A stretch of 64,000 nt of DNA from Parelaphostrongylus tenuis (Eukaryota > Nematoda > Chromadorea > Rhabditida > Metastrongylidae). The stretch spans positions 372,001 through 436,000 of the forward strand of contig JAHQIW010002308.1 of NCBI GenBank assembly GCA_019055375.1. The letters are read 5' to 3'. The translations under genes were made by a program, and so were the position numbers. Position 1 is the first letter of the stretch; each line of letters starts with the position of its first letter. The notes beneath the pieces were generated by a model, which saw nothing but the letters and a program-made list of their open reading frames with translations, was not told where the DNA came from and did not search any database. Shown here piece after piece: positions 39,101 to 48,386 of the stretch.

Positions 39101-42100
39101 TCGCGCTTAGGAATATTTGTCATCATTCCAGAATGCTAAGAGCAAAATAAGGATCTGATTACAATAATATTTTAGTGCATTTGTATATTTGAAAGCTAGA
39201 TTTCAGTGCATGGTTGAAAGGATGGGAACACGAAGTCGTGGAACGAATAAATCAACGCATCGACATGATGACTAATCTAAATGTGGAGACAGCCGAGGAA
39301 TTGCAGGTAATGCCATTCCACGCCCACACTTACTACACAAAGTATATTCGGTCTAGATTGCCAACTATGGCATCGGTGGTCACTACGATCCACATTTCGA
39401 CCACGCGAGGAAAGAGGAGACCAAGTCCTTTGATACTCTCGGAACGGGCAATCGAATCGCCACCGTGCTTTTTTACGTAAGTGAAGGTCCAGGCTCACTA
39501 ACTGTCATAAGTGATTTTTCCTTCAAGTGACCTTTCAATCGCCTGTTCCTATACCTCGCTATAAACTATCAATATATATGAAAGAACGCTTTAAGCCTCT
39601 CGATATCGATATGTCACTGGCATATGCAGGTTTTAGTAGTCTCGACCTCCTCATCAGAGCCACACGCCCCATTAGTCGCTCCGACTGAGAGTAGGGACGG
39701 GAAAAGATGTTCGGTCTTAACGCGTGAAATTGTGATTCTCACCAACTTTTTCAGTCGATGGCTTACGACTGTTACTAAGCGTGTAGATATTACCTTTCAT
39801 TCGGCTGTTCTTCAACCCGACCATGTTTCCCCATCCTGCTATCAGTAGACGTGGCTAATGGGGCGTGCGGCTCTGATGAGGCAGGTGATACTGCCAAAAC
39901 GTACGTAGGCTACTGAGATGTCAACCTCGAAAAGGTTGGAACATCATCTTCGACAATATTGCATGTGAAAAAAAAGTTTTTTCTAAGGTTTTGAGAGCAT
40001 TTCCGCTCAGACCAGTGACGATAAAATCGTATACGTGTCGCATGGTAGGCACCATAAACGTGTTAGTATAGGTTGCCTCCTGCCTACTATTAAGAAAGTA
40101 TTCTATTAATTTCTTGTTTGAAAGGCTTTTTTTGTACTGCTTACAGATGACACAGCCTTTGTATGGAGGCGGAACAGTATTCACCGATGTCAAATCCGCC
40201 ATATTTCCTACTAAGGTGATTTTTATTTAACTTCTTGTACAACAGAGGAAATGCATATTTGAATATTCAAAGCCAGTGAGTCGTGGTTCCGTTTACCAAC
40301 TAGTAAATAATGTACAATTAAGTAATAGATTATGGAACGTGGGCCAGAATTTACTATGCTTCCTTTGTAAATGGCTATCTCTTTGCACATCACTCTTTAT
40401 CATAGGATATATTATAACATCTTACCACCGTTAATGGCGGTCAAATAAATCCTGATTGATTATCGATACCCAATATCTGTTAGCATAAGTGGGTTCAATG
40501 TCGATAGGGCTACCCCACGCCAGACTGTTGACGGTTGGCTGTTGATAGATAACGCGTTGTAGCGTAGAAAGACTGATGTTAGAACGGGTGTCGGTAGTGC
40601 AACGGTTCAGCACGCGCCTTCGCATAGGGTGAAATATGTGTTCGAATCCCACCTGACGCAAATGCTTTTGCACATCACTCTTTATCATTGAGTATACTAT
40701 AACACCTTACCACCGCTGAAGGCGGTGAAATTAAAAGAAGGATTCTGATTGGTTATCTCTTTTATTCTATTCAGCACCTCTATATGTAGCTCTTGTTTCT
40801 TTTTTGAGTTCTGAAAGTGTGAATCACCTGCGCGATCTACAAAGCTTTACAGAACGACGCACTCTTCTGGTATAACTTGCACAAGTTCGGTGACGGCGAC
40901 CCCAGAACACGTCACGCGGCCTGTCCTGTGCTTGTCGGTGTAAAATGGGTAAGTAAACATTTTCATCGTGCTCGCTCAACTCTAGGTGAATTTTAACGAG
41001 CGTATCAAACGCCGTTACCTTCTCAATAGTCTATAGAAAACATTATTTCTATAAGAAAGTCTTCTCAGTTGGCTGCTACAATTATTGAAGCTCATTTTCT
41101 TCGCTTGGAGGCCGATTGATCTCCCTTAATCATGATGCCTGGAGACTAAGGCGTAGAACAATACGAATAGATGCACACTTTTTGTTTATAAAAAATTCGT
41201 GTTTATTTAGATTTTATTGCAGTAATCTTATCTGAGAAATTTTTTCGCTTTGATATTTTGATGCTTCGTCTAGGTATCGAACAAATGGATTCACGAACGA
41301 GGAAATGAATTTCGTCGTCGATGTGGGCTGAAAATGAGCGATGATGAGAGGTTTGTTACACCTAATGGACTCGATTATATCAATTTTTCGATATTACCGA
41401 ACATTACTGAGAAGATATACTACACTGGCTGTTCAGGTTTTTCCTCTCTATTTATAAGTATGAAAAGGAGTTTAGCGTATGGTAGTGATACTGCCGATCA
41501 TCACGAGCAAGATACCACTTCACTAGTTTGACATCGCTTTTGTGATATTGAAAATTTGCCACCAGGCTTGTCCGAGGCATATTCACGTTATACTCTAAGT
41601 GGAAAAGATTTAGTCCGACTACCTGAGGACTATGTGGAGAGTCGAATCGATCAACATTCAAAAATTTCATAGCAAAAATAAAATTCTCATGCAGTATCCG
41701 AATACACGCTCGGAAAATCAGAAGATCTTTTGAATATCATGGATGTGTGAAGGGAACAAATTGTATGGAAGAAATTTTATGATCTACAAAGTAATAGGTT
41801 GTGTAGAAAGTTTGTGATGTTTTGGTTTTTTACATGATTTTTGCAATAAAATTGCATGATTTTGGTAACGTTCAATTGCGCACTTTCTTGCCAACATTTT
41901 GGTATACAATTTGCTTTAAGATAACTTTGTGTTGGGAACAATTTCACTTGGTACTCATGCACGAATGCCGCGTAGAGGAAAAGGCCAGTCAAGCGGCGTG
42001 CAAAATCAAATTAGCTGGGGGCGATGAAACGATTGCAGAAAGGGCGGCTAGGCATTGGTTGGGAGGTTGCAAGTTGGAGAGAATAGTGTGGGGAATCAGT

Positions 42101-44975
42101 CAAACTCGGGCCGTCCATAAGAAGTTGATCGTCAAGCTATCCTTGAAATGCTTGAAGAGAATGCTTTAGTGGCATGCCGAATGATAGCCGAAGAGTTCAA
42201 TTGTTGCTCCATTCATCACCAAAATTCTACATGAAATGGGCAAGATCTGGAAGAAGACAAAGTGGGTGCTGCATGAATTCACCGAAGTTTAGAAGCCGTC
42301 TTTTCTGCAGTCTGTCATCGCCCTAAGCTCCATAAAAATTGCACGCTCGCTTCATTAGCATTTCCTCTTCGTGTCATTCGTGCATGTGTAAGAAGCGAAT
42401 TTGTTCCCCAAAGAGCTCTATTTCAAAGCAAATATAGAAAAGTTGTATATCATAATGTTTGCAAAAAAGTGCGCTATTGAACGACGCCAAAATCGTACAG
42501 TTTCATTGCTAAAATCATATCAAAAAACCAAAACGTCACAACCTTATTACACAGACTGTAAGAACTTAAAAGTCCGACTATCTCTAAACCTCGGCGCAAT
42601 AAATGAAATGCAGAATTTCTCACGAAATGTCCTTTTCTTTATTTAAAACTTGCACGAGGTCGGTGATTCCTTTTTTTTCTCTCAAAACTTGATGGCTAAC
42701 GTTTCGGCGGCAGCGACTTTGTCAGAGAGCCTAGACCCATAAATCATACCATATCTGATTACTCGGTCAATATTTCGCAAGCATCAAAAGTCTGATAGAA
42801 AAGAGATCAACAGAGGCCGGTCTAGTGTTACACGATTTACAAAATAAACCACACTCAGACTAGAAGATGAATCTGAGATAAGGTACCATATCGCTTGTTA
42901 TGTTCAGGCATTCCTCCTTCCTATCAATTTCCGATCGTTTGCGCTTTATCCAAAAAGTCTCAAGTGTTTTTTGAGCTAATTTTTTTGATTCTTGCCGCAG
43001 GATTTCCACTGCCCCATCAAAGTCCCCATTGTCATGTTTTTCCACTCTGTGTACCCTTAAAGGCTTACTTGTTTTACTGTTGTCTTTCCCACATAAGTGT
43101 TCCTTGACGCGGATCCAAAGTGGTCTTCCCGTCTCGCCAATATATTCTTCACCGCATGTTGTGCTCGAGATCAGCTATATTGTATCCGAACTCATGCAAT
43201 CTCCTTCTTTACCATTAGAGCATACTTTACTGTAAAGTGTCAAGTGCAAATCGTTTGAAAAAAGGTACTCATATGTTTGACCGCGATAAATGAATATTCG
43301 ACTTCATTCTCTGGACAAGAATGTTTCATAAGAGTATCAGAAATCATCTGAAAGCTTGAATCTCTGGCTAGTGCCGCACATGGGCGGTTTTTCAAAACAC
43401 TCTTCTATAACATCGTAAAATTCAAAGTAAAATAATATTTTACACGGCTACGCATTTTTTTCTTATCTCGCTCATATTTCGCTAGACAGAACTCCTTCCT
43501 TAGACTGCTAGTGCTCTTTCGATAGCACAATTCTCAACGAACTCAGGAATGTGTTTGCTTTTTGAAAAACCTTTTGCGATAGCGCTGTAAGAGAGAAAAA
43601 AATATTTGTGTTTTACACGTCGCTCGCCGGACACACCTCTTTCTTCAGATCATTAGTAATCGTTCAATAGAGTAACTATCAGTGATTTTAACGCTGTACT
43701 TGTTTTGTGGAAAGACTGTTCTACTGCAGTGTAGCAGAGGAAATAAGATCAAGCTTCGCATATTCAGCGAGTTTGTTTACCGGCCAACTCACGGGCTGGA
43801 GGGCGGAGTGATCAATCGGTAACGTGATAGTCATACATGTGGGGCGCCAGTCGTTTTCAATCGGAATTTTTTTCTTCGTCTTCCAAAAAACTCCATATAA
43901 ATCGATTGACTCCGATACTACGAGATTTCCCCTATACGTTCATACTCTTTTCCTGTTTCTCGGGGATTAAACGCGTGACAAAAATGAATCTACGTTTTAT
44001 TCTGAATGCTGCAGCGTTATAAAAAGGCTTTTTGCGAAAACTGATCATGTACGGCTCCAGCCAGAAATTTATGTGTTTGAATGATTGCTAATACTCCTGG
44101 GAAACATTCCTTTACAGCGAATGAGGCCAACATATATCTGCCACAAAACAGTTAAGCTACTGAATGACCCTGAAATAACTTGTGATATCAACACAGGAAC
44201 TGAAGATTTTAATAACCGACGACCTTTTCATTGTGAAGTGAGCGGGTTCGGAGGCAAGGTACTCCGTCTGGCAAAGAGACGGACTTTGAGCTAGTCACCA
44301 TGTTACAAATTCTCTGGAAGTTTGTGTACCTAAGTCACTTTGATCTGAATGAGTGCCACAAAACGACTTTAGTGGTTTCCGTTCTGAAATTCCACTCCGG
44401 AATGAATTCTACGACCTTTAGTGAGAAACTAATACTGAGATCAGGTTAAATTTGTTAAATGATATCTCTAAAAGATTGACTTTCTAAATGCGATTTTCCG
44501 ACCTTCACTAAATTTCGGCATGTTTAATCATAACATGACATTACCCCCAGTAACCTTTTGAAAGACGAATTGCCGAAACGTCATTCATCGCTTCTGAAAA
44601 AGATATATCAAACTCGCGTAAGCTTCAAAAAGGAATATCGTAAATGGTTCATTTCTTGCTTGCCCTGAGGAATTTCACTTTCAATCTTGTCGGCAGCAAA
44701 AAGAGCGCTTTTTTAATTCTGTATCACTACTACTAACTCGTTGAAATCATTGAAAATCGTGAGAGATAGCAAAATTTAAGAGTATAGATCCTTCTGCAAT
44801 TGAATATTTTAATATTTATCTAGAAAAAATATCATGACAATTGTATTGGGAATGAGAAAACATCTTGATGTTACATTGTTTCAGATTTGTCGGCGATTTG
44901 GGCTTCGGACCAGAGCCACGAGTAGCACCCAATCTTAGTCCGGACCTCTCCAAGAACATCTTCGACACCATCTAA
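27144..44975 (+). CDS. dpy-18: Prolyl 4-hydroxylase alpha subunit (collagen-modifying), 17 exons
   Basis: ER enzyme that hydroxylates prolines in procollagen using Fe(II), 2-oxoglutarate, O2 and ascorbate, as a complex with PDI; in nematodes it is needed for cuticle collagen. Exons: 27144-27314, 28526-28615, 29129-29233, 29415-29532, 29927-30054, 30101-30185, 31603-31690, 34254-34350, 34487-34561, 35683-35778, 35918-35988, 39207-39306, 39357-39476, 40147-40215, 40853-40948, 41274-41350, 44885-44975. All phases join to 558 residues; Caenorhabditis DPY-18 is, from memory, 559. Residues 1-17 look like a signal peptide before DLFTS. The TPR peptide-binding domain is about residues 140-240. The 2-oxoglutarate dioxygenase domain has PHFD (H421, D423), RHAACPVLVG (H492) and K502, with the same spacing as human 412/414/483/493. 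PHY-1-like signatures (EALCRNEVPV, YCYYKRDRP) favour dpy-18 over phy-2. Small exons at intron edges could be off by a few bases; exon 1/2 is the weakest junction. Confidence 0.95.
28790..28985. repeat. Rearranged copy of the 4.8 kb repeat, P4H intron 2
   Basis: CGCCTGTTTCGTCCTGTTGG and ACTCATCAGTAGCACCCTCC match the reverse complement of 5025-5075, while ATCCTTATCAGATTAAATCA of 4831-4850 is matched in direct orientation at 28936-28951. The two halves are therefore joined in a different relative orientation. Confidence 0.45.
30270..30332 (+). repeat. SINE tail fragment in P4H intron 6
   Basis: GGATACGCGTTCAGCCCGAC followed by GCAAAAGTTCTGCACATCAC, then CTCTACATCATTGAGCAT. It matches the end of the core and the tail of the composite family; the A-box region and 5' domain are missing. 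Confidence 0.5.
30967..31030 (+). repeat. SINE 3' end fragment in P4H intron 6
   Basis: TCGAATGCATAGTGCGTTCG then TCAGGGACTTATCGACGCTG and AGCACTTCATTC match the end of the second SINE family with several changes. Confidence 0.4.
32056..32170 (+). repeat. SINE head fragment in P4H intron 7
   Basis: CACATAGCGCAATGGTTGAA then CGTGCCATGCGGTACACGAG and ATTGCCTCGCATACATCAGA fit the decayed head of the second SINE family; the B box is not well preserved. Confidence 0.35.
32322..33940 (-). mobile_element. RTE-like non-LTR retrotransposon fragment, RT plus C-terminal domain, dead
   Basis: Lies antisense in P4H intron 7. Read leftward, the open stretch 33742-33071 has reverse transcriptase blocks: YRPICLLSVVYKL, FIDLKKAFDSV, RGVRQGDTISPKLF and the catalytic FADD box in LRFADDIVLI. 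A stop and frameshift near 33065 separate it from 33063-32386, which carries the C-terminal domain with KIRWAGHVMRFNDNRW, typical of nematode endonuclease-reverse transcriptases. A further frame change near 33740 separates RT upstream residues (33938-33740). No endonuclease domain is seen, so it is 5'-truncated. RTE-clade assignment is from memory of the motif set. Confidence 0.88.
34562..35682 (+). promoter_or_regulatory. dpy-18: Intron 9 with non-canonical GC-AG splice donor
   Basis: Exon 9 ends ...CCCATAAAG and the intron begins GCAAGT; no GT donor near here keeps frame with exon 10, which starts GTCGAAATC after TTAAG. The protein across the junction reads APIK|VEIKRF, matching the family exactly. 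GC donors are a small known class in nematodes and usually carry a strong AG|GCAAGT context, as here. Confidence 0.85.
36058..36135. repeat. TA/ATAT microsatellite in P4H intron 11
   Basis: About 75 bases of alternating TA with CATATATACATATATGTATA variants shortly after exon 11. It could form hairpins but has no visible function. Confidence 0.8.
37690..38292 (-). mobile_element. Second, 5'-truncated copy of the RTE-like element
   Basis: Sits antisense in P4H intron 11. It aligns by eye with 32372-32976 of the first copy, with many substitutions, and contains the same C-terminal motifs (KIRWAGHVVRFNDKRW, GRPPTHRSDFFTKAIEER). Similarity stops abruptly at about 38292, the internal side of the element, as expected of a 5' truncation from target-primed reverse transcription. 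The frame is open from 38237 to past the element end, but no RT is present. Confidence 0.85.
38408..38735 (+). mobile_element. 5' end fragment of the same mariner family
   Basis: Begins AGGTTGTGTTAAAAGTTTAG and shares the block with TTTTGCAATAAAATTGCAT and CTTGCCAACATTTTG with 41797 onward. The transposase start MEVSGKQIRLLFMHE at 38545 is followed immediately by a stop, and the later frame is broken. It abuts, within about 110 bases, the RTE-like copy ending at 38292 in intron 11. No 3' terminal repeat was found. Confidence 0.7.
39627..39900. mobile_element. Inverted-repeat element in P4H intron 13
   Basis: The segment at 39627-39673 ending CAGAGCCACACGCCCCATTAG is the reverse complement of 39853-39900 starting CTAATGGGGCGTGCGGCTCTG, with about 38 of 46 positions matching by eye. 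The 180-base interior has no coding potential. A related block (TTAGAGCCACACGCC) occurs at 23744-23760, so it is a dispersed family. Confidence 0.6.
40381..40727 (+). repeat. Tandem composite SINEs in P4H intron 14
   Basis: A tail-only copy (40381-40442, ending with the CCACCG...GGCGGT hairpin) is followed directly by a full copy (40466-40727). The full copy has the 5' domain CCCAATATCTGTTAGC, core GTAGTGCAACGGTTCAGCAC, B box GTTCGAATCCC and tail TTTGCACATCACTCTTTATC ending ACCGCTGAAGGCGGTG. An ATCCTGATTGATTATC/ATTCTGATTGGTTATC match after both tails suggests a duplication of flank as well. Confidence 0.7.
41797..42558 (+). mobile_element. Fold-back mariner derivative with duplicated inverted 5' ends
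   Basis: In P4H intron 16. The left arm starts AGGTTGTGTAGAAAGTTTG and runs through the 5' UTR into the transposase N-terminus (frame-broken; recognisable helix-turn-helix remains such as LEMLEENALVACRMIAEEF near 42133-42190). From about 42325 to 42558 the same 5' end appears in reverse complement, ending CAAAACGTCACAACCTTATT. The catalytic DDD half of the transposase is missing. It therefore has about 230-base inverted arms instead of the short terminal repeats of a normal mariner. Confidence 0.75.
42690..43255 (-). mobile_element. Penelope-like element relic with GIY-YIG endonuclease domain
   Basis: Antisense in P4H intron 16. Read leftward from about 43165 the frame gives GEEYIGETGRPLWIRVKEHL, the GIY-YIG-type start of Penelope-like element endonucleases, then ESKKLAQKTLETFWIKRKRS and RKEECLNITSDMVPYL, the usual C-terminal part with the catalytic Glu-type region. 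A stop lies just upstream (about 43185), and no reverse transcriptase is visible beyond it, so this is a 3' fragment. A motif reading as GCCGAAACGTTAGC on the minus strand at 42700-42716 looks like the conserved 3' end of such elements. Confidence 0.75.
43325..44120. repeat. Dispersed repeat copy 1, P4H intron 16
   Basis: Shares an ordered series of blocks with 57220-57885 in direct orientation: CTCCTTC...AGACT then ATTAGTAATCGTTCAATA, CTGTTCTACTGCAGTGTAGC, the GG(A/C)CAACTCACGGCCTG region, ACTCCATATAAATCGATTGA and TTCTGAATGCTGCAGCG. No coding frame is shared, which suggests a non-coding or decayed element. Confidence 0.55.
44885..44975 (+). other. dpy-18: P4H terminal exon 17
   Basis: After a TTGTTTCAG acceptor the single base A completes the split Arg codon from exon 16 (GAG AG), then the frame reads FVGDLGFGPEPR and ends at TAA 44973-44975. 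This exon lies 3.5 kb beyond exon 16, across an intron full of transposon relics. The FVGDLGFGPEPR ending fits what I recall of the DPY-18 C-terminus, and the total length comes out one residue short of the remembered C. elegans protein. Confidence 0.85.
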
Positions 44976-45229
44976 TTCGACTCCTCCGAGTTCCGCTTTT
45001 CTCTGTGATGTAGTGTTTTCGGGTTGTTCTCCAATGCTCTACTCCATCCACTTCCTTCTATTGTGTTTTATTTCTGTTTTCCGTTTTCTTTGTTTTGTAC
45101 CATTGATGGAGCGACAGTCCCGCTCGCATTAGACGACTCGCCTTAAGAATTTTGATGATGCCCGTTGGTACGTTTTCACGTTGACTCTTCGTTCTTGCCA
45201 CAAATGTATCGCTTAATGTAATTTATTGA

Positions 45230-45235
45230 AATAAA
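45230..45235 (+). terminator. dpy-18: Polyadenylation signal AATAAA for the P4H gene
   Basis: An AATAAA hexamer lies about 255 bases after the stop codon at 44975 in AT-rich sequence; cleavage would be expected 10-20 bases later. The 3' UTR (44976 to about 45250) shows no other gene. Confidence 0.5.
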
Positions 45236-45338
45236 ATATGAAGTAAATTGGAAAGACATCTCTCCATGCTTCATTTATTCTCCCATTAATGATTTAATGC
45301 TGCAACTGAAATGATCAAGACCACATTTATTTTTATAT

Positions 45339-45595
45339 AACCGCTTTATTACGGTGGCATAATGTTTCAAATATACCAATGATGTTGTGCGATGTACAAA
45401 ACCTCTGAGTCAACTGGGACTCAAACCGGCATCTTTTCTATCGGGGGTACGTGCTCTATCCCTTGCACCACTGTCGCGTGTTTTGCCCACCACTCTTTCT
45501 ACGCTAAAACGCATAAATCTGTCAGCAGCCAGTAGTCAACGATTTTGGCCTGATAGTCGATCTCGACATTGAACCCAATTACTCTGACAGATTTT
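45339..45595 (-). repeat. Composite tRNA-derived SINE, long form
   Basis: Read on the minus strand: core with GGTGCAAGGGATAGAGCAC, B box GGTTTGAGTCCC, tail to the hairpin ACCG...CGGT at 45339-45356. The 5' domain (45480-45595) has the CTGTCAGAGTAATTGGGTTC start seen in the 24.4 and 40.5 kb copies. It begins about 360 bases after the P4H stop. Confidence 0.7.
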
Positions 45596-45764
45596 GGAGT
45601 TATAGACAGCAGGAAATGTTTCGTGTCGATCAACCCTTATAAATGCCCCTTCATTACAACTTCTTCAAATTTTGCAGAGCTAATCAATACTTATCGAGTT
45701 TGTGCAGTTTCTTGTCAGGACTATGAATTTACAAAACTGATGTTCCAGAAAGAGCGCTCACGTT

Positions 45765-46000
45765 CATGGCTCATCAAGCCATTCATCTTTCCGGTGTTGG
45801 TAAACTGATAACAGACTGGTCTCAAATCCGTTTGGGAGGATAGGTAGCACTAACTCGTTACGGCAGGAGGCCATCGCGAGTCATTGTAAAGGCCAGAAAT
45901 GCATTCAATCCCCTCGAACGAAATTAGAATTTGTAGATGGATGCATGGCGCATCCATCAGGGACTGATCGACGCCGAGAGCTTCATCTTTTAGCTTTATC
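45765..46000 (+). repeat. 5'-truncated SINE, second family
   Basis: Starts within the body at CATGGCTCATCAAGCCATTC and runs through GGAGGCCATCGCGAGTCATT and ATGGCGCATCCATCAGGG to CGAGAGCTTCATC. The tRNA-like head is missing. It lies about 170 bases after the composite SINE at 45339-45595. Confidence 0.6.
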
Positions 46001-46580
46001 TGCCCAGAGAAACCTGGGGTGAGCCTGTCAACCCTAAATGGACAGAGGTCGTGGTGAACCATGTGCACGAACCAAGAATCATTTGTGTTACAGGTCGTTT
46101 CAGACCGCCGAGATATGCTCGCCGACATAAAAAATATTCAGTGATTTAAGTAATATGACTCCCCAACAAATTTCCTCCCTTTGGCTCCCTTTGGCTAACA
46201 CAAGCAAAGATCCACGACCGGAATCTGGCGACAGGTTTTTATCGCGTTTTCTGAATATCCTTAAAGACATCCTGTAGATCCAGAATTGACATCCTTCGAA
46301 TTAATGCCCATCACTTCTTTCGGGCCGTCGACACCAGTCCTTAGTGTTTTCACGATGTTCAGTTGATGTTTATACGTTGATAGTGATGTATGGCGGTTGC
46401 AAAGCTCATGTCGGCCGTGTATCATAGTAAACACTTGTTCACATGCTATGGCAAATATGCTTGGCGGAAGTACGATTATTGACATACATCTCTCTAATTT
46501 TTACACTCGGTTTCCACGTTGTTATAATTACAATCCCTATACTCCACAAATATTCCTGCATTTCATCCTTATGTTCTTCA

Positions 46581-46897
46581 CACTATTGCGTTTCTGAGTA
46601 GAGATTTTTCTGTATTAGCGCCTTTCCAGAAAATATAACATGAACAGGACAGTAGTGTAGAACTTCTTACTCAATTAGACACTTTGAATAACCACTTTAT
46701 GAATATGTCAGCTCTAGCATATTTCCATTCATTTCATTGCACTATCGCGTTTCCAGGTAAGGAGTTGTGTACTAGCGCCTTTCCAGGAAATCCAACATGA
46801 ACAAGACAGCGGTGTAGAATTTCTTACTTAATTAGACACTTAAATAACCTGTTTATGGAGATGTTAGCTCTAGCATATTACCATTCATTTCATTCCA
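46581..46897. repeat. Tandem duplication, two ~158-bp units
   Basis: Unit 1 (46581-46739) and unit 2 (46741-46897) both run from ACTAT(T/C)GCGTTTC through TAGCGCCTTTCCAG and CTTACT(C/T)AATTAGACACTT to CCATTCATTTCATT. They differ at about one position in eight, so the duplication is not recent. Confidence 0.75.
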
Positions 46898-47065
46898 GTG
46901 TAATTACCACCCAGAGCTAAAGATAATACTATTGCTTTGCAATGATCTTCTACGTGTATTTAGAATGTTCTATTAGGCTTGTTTGACTATGACCTTTTGT
47001 TTTTGATTGATAGTGCATCGAACATATGCTGATATCAAAAAGTTTCGTGTAAATCTATACACTAA

Positions 47066-48313
47066 TTAGGTTGAGGGAAAACTTCCTCAACACCCGTTGA
47101 AAATTCAAAGTTTATACATAGATTCAATCAGAAACAGCAATGAATCTTCTTGATAAGGGTCATCATTATCCATGATCTTCTGCTGACGGTCTGTAAGCTT
47201 CCGGAGCTGGTCGAAATATCATTCTTTGGGCTCTGAATCAGAAAACTCCTAACACACCTCTTCAACTTGATCAAATGTCTCGAATCGGCGTCCACGTCTT
47301 AGTTTCATAGTTTTGCGTAGCACTCAATGTTAGGATATATATCTGTAGCACCATACCAATGCTAAAGGCGGTTGCATAAAAAAATAATTCTACTTGGAGG
47401 CTACATTTTCGACTCAATCAAGCTATTAGTTTCAGTTGAAGCTGCGTATAGCCAGGGTGGGAGCTGCAGCTCGATACATGTAGATGCTTCGTCTGCTAAA
47501 TACGAATAACACAACTAGAATTTCAACATTCTTCAACAATCTAAACATGCACGTAAACGAAGGAATTTAGCGTTCAAATATCAGCCTGTTAAAATGATTT
47601 TCAATAACTTTTGAGAATTTCATGAGAAGACTACAACAGGACAATATGGAGAGCAGTTGCACTGCCTTTGAATCATGATAATATAAATCACGTCAACTCT
47701 TACAACGCTTCTGGAAATGTTCGAAAAATTTTTATGAAAGCGATTGATTTAGATGTGCCGGATTAGTATTCTTTTTTCTCCCAGAAATGTTGATAGTGGT
47801 TTTCCTATGGCGCCCTAATGCGACAAAAATCGGACCATAATCAGACGGCACAGCATCTGGACTGTAGGCTGTATGCAACACGACATCGAATCCTTCCAAC
47901 TCACCAAACTTTTCCTTAATTTTTGCTGCGGGTTGTGAGGTATGGCATTGTCTTGCTGAAACAGCGCGCGCTCGTTCTGAGTGAGATCGCCAATTTCAAA
48001 TCGTTTGTACCACTTTGCAACAGTCACATGGCTCACAATTCCCCACCTTCTCCATCACAAATTTCCTTTGCAGCACACTTGCCGAAGTTTTTGCTTCCAT
48101 CGATAGCGTTTTTCGAAGCTCAATTTTGTCCACCGTCATCATTTGATATCCGCAGAGTAAATTTGAATTTGATGCTATAACTAGCGTTGTTGTGGAAGTT
48201 TTTATGGAAATATTTTGAATGTATCTACATAAATTTACTACAACCGATACTGTGTGAACCAAACATAAAGTATGAATCTTTCGTTGGTGTTAGAGAACTT
48301 TTTCCTCAATCTT
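47066..48313 (-). mobile_element. Near-complete but inactive mariner-type transposon
   Basis: Both ends carry related terminal inverted repeats: left (47066 onward) TTAGGTTGAGGGAAAACTTC, right (read on the minus strand from 48313) TAAGATTGAGGAAAAAGTTC. Length about 1.25 kb fits mariner. On the minus strand the transposase relic runs from about 48262: SHVTVAKWYKRFEIGDLT, then ALFQQDNAIPH with the second catalytic Asp, then an AYSPDxxPSD region with the third Asp in a shifted frame near 47840, then a C-terminal part at 47290-47150. Stops and frameshifts prevent function. Confidence 0.8.
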
Positions 48314-48386
48314 ATAATTCAGTGTAGACCAGAAACTGTTTTCCCAAGGTATATTTTTCTGGTGAGGGTGAGAGAAAGAGGCAAAG

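Larger units (their letters stand above)
39357..40948 (+). other. dpy-18: P4H exons 13-15: catalytic double-stranded beta-helix core
   Basis: Exon 13 (39357-39476) carries GGHYDPHFD with iron ligands H421 and D423 and the GTGNRIATVLFY strand. Exon 14 (40147-40215) carries MTQPLYGGGTVFTDVKS. Exon 15 (40853-40948) carries NDALFWYNL, then TRHAACPVLVGVKW with iron ligand H492 and K502, which binds the C5 carboxylate of 2-oxoglutarate. All ligands are present, so the enzyme should be active. Intron 13 holds an inverted-repeat element and intron 14 holds tandem SINEs. Confidence 0.92.
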
